Shown: positions 13,131 to 25,571 of the stretch, piece by piece | Layout: every line of letters starts with the position of its first letter | Position numbering within the stretch: position 1 is the first letter of the stretch | Assembly: GCA_023055505.1 (NCBI GenBank) | Contig: JALIRH010000023.1 | Location: 9,492,423 to 9,556,422, forward strand | DNA from: Callipepla californica brunnescens | Lineage: Eukaryota; Chordata; Aves; Galliformes; Odontophoridae | DNA length: 64,000 bases | Reading direction: 5' to 3' | The notes under the pieces: generated by a model | Seen by the model: only the letters and a program-made list of their open reading frames with translations | Told to the model about the DNA's origin: nothing | Databases searched by the model: none | Position numbers and translations under genes: made by a program

Positions 13131-13203
13131 GTGAAGTGTGAAACAAATGGATGATTCACGTACTTTAAAAAACAAACGCACATAAAAACTTAGAGTAATA
13201 TAG

Positions 13204-13822
13204 GAGGGCTTCCTGAAAGTAGTGCTTGTTACTGTATTAAATTGACCCATGACATCTGATACGGATGTTGGTGGTATGACAGTACCCACTTCCCACCAGT
13301 ATTCCCTTACATTTTGTTGCTGTGTGACAGATGGCAGCACAGGGGTAATGAATCACAGAATCAGAAAATTTATTTAGATTGGAAGTGACCCTTAAAGGTC
13401 ACCTAGTCCAACACTCTTGCAGTGAGCATGGACATCTGTAGCTAGTAGTATAGATACATAGAAGTATATATGAAGCAAAGGTGTGTCACTGAATTCCCCC
13501 ATGAGGAAAAAAGTGGCATCTACTGACATTCATCTTCTCTGGTTGAACACTTAGGGAGACCAAACAGGGCATATGGCATGGTGAGGTGTTCCAGCAGTGG
13601 TGACAGAGGCAGTGGTTCACCTCTCCTGGTACAGATTGTTGTGAGTGTAGCATGCAGACTCATGTTCATCGCTGGTGAAAATGCACAGCTAATGGTGGTG
13701 GCTGTGCTGAACAGTAGTGTTCTGTAGCTGAAAGTTTGCTCTATCAAATTGTATTATCGTGCTCTTTGTATCTGTTGTAGATTCTGTGGAAATAAATAGA
13801 ATACATTACATTCAAAGCAACC
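13204..13822 (+). mobile_element. Second mariner copy, internally deleted, interrupted by CR1
   Basis: It aligns along its length with the copy at 8794-9316, in the same orientation: GATGTTGGTGGTATGACAGT..., TTTTGTTGCTGTGTGACAGATGG, the transposase start (about 13462-13500, MKQRCVTEF then TDIH in one frame), and the C-terminal segment (GGTGGTGGCTGTGCTGAA, GCTCTATCAAATTGTATTAT). The right end, reverse complemented (GGTTGCTTTGAATGTAATG), pairs with the left end (GGGCTTCCTGAAAGTAGTG). The same catalytic middle is absent as in the first copy. A CR1 fragment is embedded at 13348-13446. Stops and frame breaks are present; not functional. Confidence 0.85.
13348..13446 (-). mobile_element. CR1 LINE 3' fragment nested in mariner
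   Basis: The sequence ATGAATCACAGAATCAG, then GATTGGAAGTGACCCTTAAA and CACCTAGTCCAACACTC is the reverse complement of a CR1 3' end. Mariner sequence continues on both sides, so the CR1 landed after the mariner. Confidence 0.85.
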
Positions 13823-16800
13823 TATGCAGATAGTATGCATTATTGTGATTATGTCAAAATATGTCAAAGTATGTCTGCCTTCAACTAACTGAAATGACAG
13901 AGTTCCAACCTCAAAAAAAAAAAAATAAAAGAAGAAAAAATAAAGTTTGAAACAACAGAGAGTTCAGATTTAAGTATTTGGTTTGTTATTTTATATTCTG
14001 TTGATCATTAATGCTGCCAGCCATTACTAAATGCCTTGCATGCTAAGAGGATTAAAGCTTATTAAACAGACATGTTTGATAATGTTGGATAGCACTTCCC
14101 AGTGTTTTTCCAGCATTCTCTGCTTTCTGTCTCTACAGCCTAAATGGTTTGTGGTATTCACAACTGACGCATTAAGTGGCACATTTTAGTGATATGCTGG
14201 GACATCGTTCCAAGTGTGCATAGGGTAGTGGCTCTTACTGCAGGGCTGCACTGTAAGAGCCAGTTGACACAAATCTGGTCTAGCTGAGATCATGAATAAT
14301 CTACACCTTTGGATTACCAACAAATTCAAATACAGGAATCTGCCGATCTCCTGGTGAAAGAGTGTGTGAGGAAGCTGTAGAGCATCCTGTGGCATGGATT
14401 TTGTTGTAAGGAGCAGGTACTCTTGCTAAACCACTTCTACCTGCAGTCTGGTGGTAGCAAAGTCCAGAAACCATTCCCCACAGGCAGTCTGGATGTAGCT
14501 GTCTTGTTTTGGAGGCTAAAACCAATTGTATCTCGCACAGATGCAGTTTGTTCCGAGCCAGAAGGATCTTGAGACATGTGGGCAAATTTAATGTAGAAAG
14601 GCAGATACGCCATACTAGATGTTCACCCTGTGCTTCTATTGATAAATGCTCATGATGACTTCTCTTTCAATATCAGTTTAAGCTTAAGAAATTCTACATC
14701 TAACTGAGGTGTTCCTTTTTATTTTGGAGTTGTTTTTTTTTTTTGTTGTTGTTGTTGTTATGGTTGAAAACAATTGTCCTTTTCAATTTCAAACTCCATG
14801 TCTTTCAGGGTCTTAAATTATCTCTTGGTGTGTTTTACAAGTAATAGAAATGAAGATTCTTCTTGCCTTCTGTACTCCACTTATTATTTTGAATACATTT
14901 CTCATGTTACCCTCTGACTTTTCTGTGCAAACAGTTTAAATTATTCCCCTTGCTATTTCATAAAAGTTTTTGCAAGGGTTTTAAATGGTTTTTCTGTGAC
15001 CTTCTTAAAGCTGTCTTTGTTATGCAATGTATCTTACTGACAAAGCAACCTCTACCAAATTAAAAGCTGTACCATTTATTGGTTGGAAGATCCTTACAGT
15101 GCTTTCTATGTTCTTTAGCTTTCATTTTGTTGGATGTTTCATTTTTCTTATTTTAACCCGAGCTGTATGTTGAGCTTGGCTTTTATTAAGCCTCCTAATT
15201 TGGTGTCTAAGTAAGTTTCTTTTATAAGATGTGATAGTGGGAGGAAAGGAGATATTCCTAATAGCTTTTGGATTTTATGGGGATGTTGGGCAGAGTGGTG
15301 AGATTCTTATGACTGACTGCACTATGCAGTGACTGGTACTTTCAAAGAGATGTGCACTTCTGTGTTATAAAAGTCACTTCATCTGGCAATAACCATTCTA
15401 AGCATCTTTAGTAGGAGGGTAAATATCTCTTCTCCTCGTTACTGTCTTTCTGAAGGATTGCAGCTATTTAACCATGGAAAGAAATTAGTGTCCCAAAAAT
15501 ACTTGCGTTGCTGTTTGATTATCAAAGGAATTTAGTTTGTTGATGTTTTTCATTAAAAAGATAGCATGTGGAACATGTTTTGCTCATACAGGTCCCTTTT
15601 TAAATTTGAATTAATAATAAATTCTGGATACTGAATGCTGAAACACTCACTGAAAAGAGCAGCGAGTGTAATATCTCAATATATATTATAACAAATCTTT
15701 AAAATTTACTACTGTTAGACCATGCAGTATGTACTATATAAATATTTTCAGTTTTCTTCAAGATTATGCATTCAAACAAGCAAAAGCTATTATACAGGAT
15801 TTCCGTGGCATTTTATTATTTGATGTTCTGTTATTCTCAGTTTCCCATTCACACTTACAAAAATAGAATGTGCATTTTGGGCATTACACAGCATTGTTGT
15901 CAGCACTGGAGAATACCGTGTTGAAGTAGACAGTCTTTCCTTTCTTTTTTGGAACTTGGGTGAGGAAAATGTGCATTTCTTTCTACTTCACTTTTTATTT
16001 CCAAAATTCAGTATTTTTGTTTAGGCAGATTTCTGGAAGTGTGTCCACTGATGATTTTCATTTTGGTCAGTCCTAGCCTTCTCCATGGGAATAATCACAA
16101 CACTGTCCTACCAAGTATTTGGTATTGGAAGACTCTACTAAGGAAAACATACTTTAAATGGAAAAATGCTAATTAGAAAAGCCAAGATCTTTGCATTTGT
16201 TAATGCAGTCCTGTAAATCATCTTACCAATGATTTTAAGTGGTTGCAGATACTTAACTTCAAGTTTGTCAGCTTGTCAAATAGTATACTTTTTGAACAAG
16301 CCTACTTACCATCTGTTTGTGTGACCCCTTCTAACAGTGAAAGAACGATTACTATTGAGGTCAATGTCCTTGGCTTTCTGCATGGTTAGAAGCCCTTTTC
16401 TGAAAGCTTTGAACATGTGCCCTTTGATACAGCCTTGAAATGCTAAGTGACATATAATACTGTGAATGTCACAAATTGTCAATTTCACAACACGTCTTAA
16501 GAAATTGATAGAATAAGCTCTAAAGACTGTTTTAACTATATTATTACACCTATAGAAAATTATTACTGTAATTTGCTAATAATTACAGCTCTGAATAGGT
16601 GATGCAGATGACTGACAACAGAATTATGGAAAGTTAGAGGAAAAGCATAAGGAACTTGGAGATGAGCTTATCTTCTGTTCTCTCTTCTTGCTCCCTATTT
16701 TTCATGCCCATTATAAGACAATTCCAGTAATTGTGATGGCTTAGGATCCATGGCAGGTTTAAAAGGAGGTTTCCTTTCAGTCCCTGTTGCAGTCACAGAT

Positions 16801-19732
16801 TCCTCACAGAGGTATCAGCATATTTGTGTGGGGAGGATAACAAAGATAAATGAAATCTTGAAGTGAAATCTTATTATCTAAAAAGGCAAAACTTATGACT
16901 TACGGTTTTGTCACAGAGTGGTATATTCTGATCTGTCTTTGTAGGAAGCAGGTGTTAGGAAACAAAGATGAGTTTTGTCATTTAAATTTTTTTTAATGCT
17001 TTTTTCTTTTTTTTGTTCTGCTGCAAGTACTGCACTGAACCATCTGTCTGTAGGTTTGTCAAGCAAGAGGAATGAAAATATTGTATGTGTGTTATGAGCA
17101 TAGGATTGTGCAGATCTTTGCATAGAATATTTGTGTTTCTAGTTGAACTACTTGAAAACTGTATGACATACTTTAATGTTTGTCATTTGAATAATTCACA
17201 TGGCACTCCAAATGACTGTGCTAAAAATTAAAAATAGAAGAAAAAAAAAAAGAAGGATCTATACTACAGACTCAGTGAAGAGCTTGAAGAAGGCAGAGTA
17301 CTTCAGCTGCTCTTTTGAAATTTTAAGTAGTCGTCATTCATGAGAATCACTTTTGAGATCAGTGAGTTTATTTGTGAATAAGTAATACACTGATGGAAAG
17401 AAGAATAATTTTAGACCAATAACCTCTGAGTTCAAAACATGGAAGAAATACTACTTGGACTTGAGGACTTGAAGTGCAGTATACCAAGATAATATTCTAA
17501 TAGTATATGCCAATTTGCATTACAAACTTATTCCCTTTATATTTATAAGCTATGTCAAGGAAAACTCATGGTGCCATTACATTTACATATGAATACCCAG
17601 GATATTCTTTTATCTTACATTTATTCAGATACATTAAATATCACAGTTATTTCTGTAGGATGTCTGATGAGTGTTTTAGTTTAGGAGTGCATTAAAAAAT
17701 ACATCTTTCTCATCTCCACTTGGTATGCTTTGCTTCACATGACAGAGTAGACTCAGAGCACGAGAACTGGATCCCTTTGCGATGAAAATAATCACAAATA
17801 AAATAATCAGATAGTCTGAAATTTCTCATGTTGCATACTAGGAATTGACACAAAACATTTTCAGCAAGAGAAGTCCACCCAGTTCAGTCTGCCCAACCCA
17901 CCTAGAACTTGTGCAGTGATAGTGAATGCAGGCATTGTATCCCACATTCCAGTCATCATGGCCTACAAATACAATTCAGTAAGGCCACACTGCTTTCAAA
18001 TGCAGACATAACCCATCTGTGCTTGAGTTTATTCCAGGTGCACTGCATACCTCAAAGAGCTCATGTTTCTCTTCGTTTTTTTTTTTTTTTTTATTATTAT
18101 TCTTAATGTGTGATGTCCTGAGAGGTGCTTGACTTTATGTAGTCTCATGGTCTGTATTCTGGCATGATTTTTGTTAATCCACTTGTGTGTCAGCGTGAAA
18201 CCTCCCTGAGAACATACCCCCATCAGACTCAATAATCTGGCTTCAGTATAAGTCACTAGCCTTGTGTGGAAGAGTGCAAGTCAACTGCGAGAAAGGATTT
18301 TTTGTGGGATTAGATTATTGAGTTGATTCTCCGTGTAGCAACACAGCTGCAAGGTCCGATAAAAGGGATAAAATATGTACAGGGGCATAAAAGTTGGAAT
18401 TGTCAGCTCTTGATTTCCATCAGATTAGATAGATGTTGTAGCTGATGCACATCATTTTGGTGATTGCTGTTAATAAAAGCATGAATACTCTTCAAACTTT
18501 CTAGAGATGTTAGTTGTTGCTGTGATACTTTCTGAAGAAGTGCTCGGATCTTTTGCGATTCCAGGTGTCAGTAGATGCTTATTATCTCAGAAGACCTTTT
18601 AGTACCTGTGCTTGGGAATGAAAGAACAAAAACAATAGCTTTTAAGTATTGTTCTCGTACTAGAAAGAACTGAATTTTCTTTGCATGGTCTGGGCGTGTA
18701 TGTATTTCAGCATTAAAGAGAATATAAATTGCTGCTTTCCTGCAAATAATAAGTTTTGTAATCTTGTCAGATATCATTTTATCCACAATGCGAGTCAGTG
18801 AGGCATCGTGTTCTGGAAATGTGTTTTATTTTATTCTTTCTTGTATTTAATTGCGTTGTTTATGCATGCATAACATGTTTATGCTTTTGCAGTTTTTAGA
18901 GTTTTGTTAAAAGCAGTATTCTCTTCCAGTGCAGGTAGTTTTCATTGCTAGGAAGCAATTAGTCTGTTTTTTTCATCCGTTCTACTTTTTTTGACATTCA
19001 TACTCAGTATCAAAGGGAGTTCCAAAATCACACTGCAGGAGAAGCCATTCAACAAAATGAGGGGGGAAAAATTAAAGATGAAGATGGCTTACTCAGATCC
19101 AAAATTTAGAGCTTACAGTCTGTGTTTCTAACATCATTTCAATGCTCTAACAGAGGAAGAGGCTTCTCAGAAAAAAATAAAGATGTTTTGCAGGGATTGC
19201 ACCACCTGTAGCCCTAAGTTCTGATAGAGATGGTATCTTTAAAGTCAATTCCTTAGCTGCTGAACAAAGTCTTGGAAAATGCTGTAACCTATTTAGATAG
19301 GTCTTATTTGATGTGAGCATCAAACAAAGGTGACATTGCCTAGCTAGGTTCCATAAATACAAGTTCCAGAACTGAGAGCTGTTTTCAGTTGCAGGACATA
19401 TAACTCTCTAAGAGTCATGAAGAACAAGAAGATTTTATGTGCTCTGAGATAATAGAGCTGTCAGTCAGATGGAGACAGAAGTCAGTACAATAAATAGTTT
19501 CCTTCCTGTACTAGATAGTCATTGATGATGTGAGGAAACTGCTTCATGTACATTTTGCATATTCTTTGGGAAACAAGATCTGGAATTCTTTATCACCTCT
19601 GCAGAGGAAGCAAGAAAATTATTGCAGACAAAAAGATAAAACAATTAGTAAGTGGTTAATAAATTCATAAACTTGCTAAATATAATAAATACCATATGCA
19701 TGGCATATATACTTAATTTATATAAAATGGGA
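13823..19732. other. Intron, no gene seen
   Basis: Nearly 6 kb of AT-rich intron. The stretch 14150-14600 is less AT-rich and has overlapping minus-strand frames of 69 and 94 codons, but I recognise no domain in either. A poly-T run sits at 18076-18092 and an A-run at 13913-13924. No promoter, RNA gene or element recognised. Confidence 0.7.
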
Positions 19733-20260
19733 TCATACATTGAAAGGGATCTCTGGAGTTCACCTACCCAGACCCTCTATTCAAAGCAGGGTCACTTCTC
19801 CCTGTGCTGTGTCACCTGCCAACAACAAAAAATGCTGAATGATACCAGAGACAGCAGGGAGCCCTGGGGTACACCAGGGACTTGCCTCCTATTGGGCTTA
19901 TTGTCAGGGTCTGGCCATTCAGCTAGTTTGCCATTCATCTCGCTGTCCACTTACCTAATCTGTGCAGTGTCATTCCCAACACAAGAATGCTACATGATGC
20001 AGTGTTAGTAGCCTTACTAAATTTGAAGTAAATAACATCCCCTGCTCACAGGTGTCCATCAAGCTGGTGACATAATTGTAGAAGTCTATGTGGTTGGTCA
20101 GGCATGATTTCCTCCTCATAAATCTATGCTGACTGCTTCACATCACCGTCATGTGTTTGGAAATGCTTTTCAGGATGCTTTTCTCCACTACCTTCCCAGG
20201 GTCTGAAATGAATTTGAGTGGCCTGTACTTCCTCAGATCTTTTCTCTTGCTTTTATGTTT
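19733..20260 (-). mobile_element. CR1 LINE fragment with internal deletion
   Basis: The left part (GGATCTCTGGAGTTCACCTA, AAGCAGGGTCACTTCTCC) is the reverse complement of a CR1 3' end. From about 19835 the match jumps to the reverse-transcriptase region: GGAGCCCTGGGGTACACCAG, GTTGGTCAGGCATGATTTCC, CATGCTGACTGC, CCTTCCCAGGGTCTGAAATG and GTGGCCTGTACTTCC are standard antisense CR1 phrases. The part between is missing. No usable frame remains. Confidence 0.88.
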
Positions 20261-22552
20261 GAACATATATAACGTAAGAAAATGTATAATTATTGTAAGG
20301 TTAAAGATGTACATGTTGTTACAAAAAACATGTGGTTTGACAAAGATGTTAGTATCTAAGGCAGTAATAAATCCTTTTATTTAGTAACTCTCCATAAAAA
20401 TTATTTGTAAATGTGCTCCTGATCTATTAGGTGTCCATGCATGTTAAATGTAATGAAAGGTAGTACTCCACAGTCACTAGAGGGAGAGGAGATTAAAGAA
20501 CTATGCCAAAAGACCTAACCTTATCTCCTGTTGACACTGTTAGACTGTTCAATTTTTTCTGTTTTTAAATATAACAGTGAGACTGTTAAGAATTAAAAAA
20601 CACACATTTATGAGTTACTAAAAGTATAAATTTGCAAGGTATTAGCAAAGCATAAAAATAATATTTGAGCAGCACCTTTATTTGCACTTATGCAACATAA
20701 GTGCACTGAAGTCCCACAGAGAACTCTTAAGAATACAGAAATCAGATGTATGTAGATTGGCCATAAAGGAGTACACTTCATTCTGTGTGTATGAAATGCA
20801 GATATGTGAATAAATATAACCATCTGTTTTAGTTATTTCAGAACATCCATCATCGTATCCTCCAGGACTTGTTAGTCTAATAACATTAAAAAAATACACA
20901 TTACTCCTATAAGTAAGTACTCCTTTAAGAAAAAGACATATCCATATATTTACTCTATTCTGAAATGCATAAAAAACTTCATTTCAAAATAATACAACTA
21001 TCTGGGAGTATATTAAGTAAAGGACACTCATTTACTGATCTGTGTTCAGACTTTCTCGAAATAATTGGACTTCTTGCCATGAGCCCACTCACACTTTGCA
21101 TACTAACAGCCCAGTTAGAGGTTATAGTCTGATGCTGGATATTTTAAGTTTACCTGTGAGGTTGAGAATTTGAGAATACAGTTTGTAATAAAGTCAAATT
21201 CAAAAGTTGATTTAAAAGTTTTGATTTTTTATTTTTTTTTTACTCAACTGCAGCTAAAATGATTTGTCAGATGCTTGTTATATAAATATCCAATTATTTT
21301 AATGAGGTAAATTGGAAGCAAGAAGAATTGTTGCCCTGAAGACTTACAGCTTCATTGAAAAATTACATGGTAAATTATTTAATGAGGTGAAGGTTTCCAT
21401 GACAGTATACATTAAATATAAAAATAAAAATAAGAAAAATCTGTTTCAATTTATATAAAAACTTTTAAAGTACCAACTCTTTTAAAATGAATACAAATAG
21501 AATGTAATTCTAAAATTCTATTCAGTTTGACTTCTGGAAAGCCATTAAATATGTACTTAAATAGGTAAATAGATAGATTACTCTGAAAGTAAAACCGTTG
21601 ATTTATTTCCATGGAAACTACTACAGATACAGAGAGCACACTAACACTATTCAATAGAGCAAATTCTCAGCTACAAAACACTCTTTTTCAACAGTCACTA
21701 GTGCATTCTCATCAAATACGAACAAGAGTTTGCGTGCTATTTATAGCATGTCTGTTCTAAACAGTGATTTTTCCAGATAGATGGTATCACTGTTCACTGA
21801 TACTAAAACAGCATTACTGTGAACACAGGTGTAAACTATAGGTAGAATAGATACTATATGAGCTGATGCAGAAATGAATTAGTCATATTAAAAAATATTG
21901 TGTTTTTACAATTAAAATTCCTACTTGCATCATATTTAGGAAAACAACATAAAAAAAAATCCTTCCATTTTCACTCTCAGAACTGTGCTTTCCTCCAAAT
22001 CAAGAAGAAACCATAATCATAGCTGTATATTCCAATCTTATTGAGTTGACCTAAAATTAAAGGGGGACTAACAGTCGTTTTTTTTCCGAAGTAAGGAAAA
22101 GAATCATTGTTTTTAGGTGGTCTTTTTTGGTCTTTTTTTTTTTTTTTTTTTAAGAAGTAAAATAACATGTTATAGAGACACCTTGAAAAAATCTGAAATC
22201 CATCTAAAGCCTAACAAAATATGAAATTGCTTTGAAAGGAGAGGTTGAAAGGCAAGGCTGTTACATTAGAAAAATGCTTAAGAGGCAGTTTCTGACAGAA
22301 TTCCTGGTATTTGCAATTGAACTCAAAACTGTGTTATACACTTGGATGATAATGTATATTGCTGGTTACAAGTGTCTCAAATATTCATATATAATCAGAG
22401 TAATATCATGTTTGCACCTTGTTTTTATTTCCTTCACGTCTTTATGTGATACATCGTCTGAGTTTATTCTTACCTAGCTTACTCGCCTCTTAATGGAATG
22501 ATACTGTCCTTCTTAATAGAATGATTGTCCACTCTTCAGTGGATGAGGAATT
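20261..22552. other. Intron, no gene seen
   Basis: Strongly AT-rich. A T19 run lies at 22133-22151. Frames on the minus strand near 20608-20899 and 21451-21654 are short and unlike known proteins. Confidence 0.75.
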
Positions 22553-23305
22553 ATAGAATCACAAAGTCATAAAATCACATGGTCACTAGTTGCAAGGGAC
22601 CTCAAGAGATATTTGAGCCCAGCCTCCCCTGATAAAGCACATTCCCTACAATAAGTCGCACACAAAGACATCCAAGATGGGTCAGTTCATGGGATATTTG
22701 TTTTAATAGGAGTCTCCACAACCTGTTCATGCAGCTAGTTCCAATGCTCCATCACCTTACTGTAAAGAAGTTCTGCATGTTAGTATGAAAATTCCTATGT
22801 ACAATTTTTAGACCGTAACTTCTTGCATCATTGCTACACACTGCCAGGAAGAGCCTGGCCTCATCCATTTGCCTCCCACCTCCCTTTAGATATTTCTAAA
22901 CATTTATGAGATCCCCTCACAGACTTCTTTTTCCCAGGCTGAACAGACCCAGGTTGCTCAGCGTTTCTTCATACAGAAGATGCTCTGGGCCCTTTATCAT
23001 CTTTGCAGCCCTCCATTGGTTTCCTTCTAGAAGATCCCTGTTCTTTTTTAATCTCAGGACTCCAGAAATGGACACAGTATTCTAAATGTGGCCACTCCAG
23101 GGCAGAGTAAAGAGGGAGAATCACCACACTTGATCTGTTGGCCATGTTCTTTTTAATGTACCCCAGGATACCATGGCCTTCTTGTCCACCAGGGCACACT
23201 GCTGGTTCATGGCCAACCTGTTGTCCACCAGTAACACCCATGTTCTTCTCCATAGAGCTCCTCTCCAGCAGGTCATCCCTTAACCTGTACTGATACAACA
23301 GAAAA
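22553..23305 (-). mobile_element. CR1 LINE, about 750 bases of 3' end (left arm of an inverted pair)
   Basis: Antisense CR1 from its tail (AGAATCACAAAGTCATAAAATCAC) through GAGATCCCCTCACAGACTTC, CCCAGGCTGAACAGACCCAG, GGACACAGTATTCTAAATGTGGCC and ACCCCAGGATACCATGGCC. These are the 3' end of ORF2 and the 3' UTR read backwards. Minus-strand frame 22969-23445 crosses the element's 5' break and is not a gene. The 5' truncation point is near 23305. Confidence 0.9.
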
Positions 23306-23317
23306 TGGATTGTATGG

Positions 23318-24232
23318 TCACAGTCACAGGGTTGTGACCAGGTGGAGGCAGGTGATGAGAGGTGTCCCCTGAAGTCCATCTTAGGACTGGTGATCTTCAG
23401 TGACCTCAGTGACCTGAATAGTGGGATTGAGTGCACCCTCAGCAAGTTTGCTGAGTGGTGCAGTAGATATAAAACAAGAAAGTTATGCCATCCAAAGAGA
23501 CCTGGACAGGCTTGAGATGTGGGTCTACATGAACCTAATGCGAACTCACTGAGAGTGGACCTGCAGAGAAGGACTTTGGGATCCTAATAGACAAAAAGCT
23601 GGACATGAGCCATCAGTGTGCACCTGCAGCCCAGAAAGCCAGCAGTGTCGTACTTCAAAAGAGGACTGCATCAGAAGAGAGGTGACCAGCAGGGTGAGGG
23701 AGGCAATTGTCCTCCCTGATCTGCCCTTGTAAGTCCCTGCCTAAAGTACTACATCCAGGTCTGGGACCCCAAGCACAAAGGAACACATGGAGCTGTTGGA
23801 TCTGATTCAGAGGAAGCATCTAAAGTGATCAGAGGGCTGAAGCCCTTTTCCTAGGAGGGAAGATTGAGGGAATTGGGCTAGTTCAGCCTGGAGAAGAGAA
23901 TGCTCTGGGGAGACCTTATTGTGTCCTTTCAGTTTTAAAAGGGAGCTCAGAATTGGGAGGGAGGTTGGCTTTTTCCGTGGGCTGATAGTGACAGAACAAG
24001 GGGGTACAATTTTTAACTGAAAGAAGAGAGAGATTTTCGTTAGATACTGGGAGGAAATTCTATAAGGTGGTGAGACAGTGGAACAGGCTGCCCAGGAAAG
24101 CTGTGGATTACACATCCCTGAAGATGTTCAAGACCAGGATAGTTGGGCACATGCACAAACTGATCCACTGCTTGTGGCAGTGGGGTTGGAACTGGAAGTA
24201 TCTTCCAATCCAAGCCATTCTATGATTCTTTG
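23318..24232 (+). mobile_element. CR1 LINE, about 900 bases of 3' end (right arm of an inverted pair)
   Basis: Forward CR1: TGGAGGCAGGTGATGAG, CAGCAAGTTTGCTGAG (site of the reverse-transcriptase YADD region, damaged here), CATCCAAAGAGACCTGGACAGG, GGTGAGGGAGGCAATTGTCC, GTGGAACAGGCTGCCCAGG, and an octamer-like tail near 24215-24232. It begins only about 15 bases after the opposite copy ends, so the two truncated 5' ends face each other. Confidence 0.9.
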
Positions 24233-24646
24233 ACAATATCATGACCCCTATTATTGAGCATATAATTTTACTGTTACTGTTCAAAACAGTTCTCCCTGAA
24301 AAGCTCCACAATGTATGATTATGTTTTATTCTATTTCTCACAGATTCCAAGTAAAAATAGTAATACTTGGTACAGAATTGCATGTATGTAATCATATTGG
24401 TTACATTTCCTTCCCACCGTTGTATTTTGTTTCAGATATGCATAAAACTAGGAGTACATTCACCGTGTGAAAAAAAAAACCTGAGTAGGAGAAATAGGCT
24501 TAGAGAAGTTGAGTCATGTCTGGATTCTTACACTGAAATCTGCAGCAGAATCAGAATAAAATACATATTTTTATTCTTAGGCATACCCGTATTATTTCTC
24601 ATCTGTACCTCCATTCTACCCCCATTAAAAACAGAAAAACCTACCT

Positions 24647-24747
24647 GTGCAACTTGCTGTAGGGAACCTGCTTTAACAGGGGTTGGATTCAGTGATCTCC
24701 AGAGGTCCCTTCCAACCCATACAATTCTGTGATTGTGTGATTCTGTG
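24647..24747 (+). mobile_element. CR1 LINE tail fragment
   Basis: About 100 bases: GCAACTTGCTGTAGGGAACC, CAGTGATCTCCAGAGGTCCC, then an ATTCTGTG/ATTGTGTG octamer tail. A heavily 5'-truncated CR1 insertion. Confidence 0.9.
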
Positions 24748-25571
24748 AAATGTATTCTACTGAATGGTTCAGAAAAAAGAAATCTAATAAAAAGGATTGT
24801 TCTGGAGGACATTTTCTGTAACATGTCGTATCAAATACTTACAGGAGAAAGAAGGCTTTATATAGAATCAGGACAGTAGGGATAACATAATGTTTTGCCT
24901 TTAAGGATGGGGAACAAGAGGCTTGTATTTTTTTTGTTCTTAAGCATAAAGCTGTTTTCTTCTCTTTTTGAAAATCAGATAATAACAATATCTAAACAGT
25001 GAATCACTTAGGTATGACATTACAGTTGAAGTTTCCTGCAGGTTCTTTGGCACAGGTTTTTTAAAGCCTTCTGTGGTCAGGGAACTAGATTTCAAAAAGC
25101 AGGCAAACCACTAAATTTTAACAGATGTCTGTTCTGTTTTGAGTATGTATTGAATACATCTAGTTCAGATTTAATCGTGTGTTAAATTCACAGATTTCAT
25201 GGGAGTGAATTTGTACAAATTGTTACAAATTGGTAATTAAAAAAAGAAGGGTACATTGTACTACTTTTCATTGTATTTTTTAGGAAATTAGTAATTAAAA
25301 ATCTGAGTATCCGGAAGTGCATGTTTAAACAACAGGGTACTAAAAAGTTTTGCAACCAAAGTCAAATGCTTTGTGTGGTCCTACAGCACTTATGCAACTA
25401 AGTCTTCCAGGACCAATATGCCATAAATAAATATATATTAAAAAAAAAAAAGTAAAAAAAAAAAGTATGTTTTAAAGAAGTCTATTGAGAGCCATCAAGT
25501 AAATAGAAGAAGAGCTCGTTCTAAGGTTCAGCTGTAAGATAATTATTCCATATAGCGTTTCTCTACAAGTT
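24748..25571. other. Intron, no gene seen
   Basis: AT-rich spacer between two CR1 insertions, with A runs at 25440-25451 and 25456-25464. Nothing else recognised. Confidence 0.75.

Noticed and set aside
12590..13146. Several overlapping frames of 75-109 codons on both strands
   Set aside because: They arise because the repeat is GC-rich and so has few stop codons. Opposite-strand overlap and absence of a domain argue against a gene.
22969..23445. 158-codon minus-strand frame
   Set aside because: It lies mostly in an antisense CR1 and runs across its truncation point into the opposite CR1.
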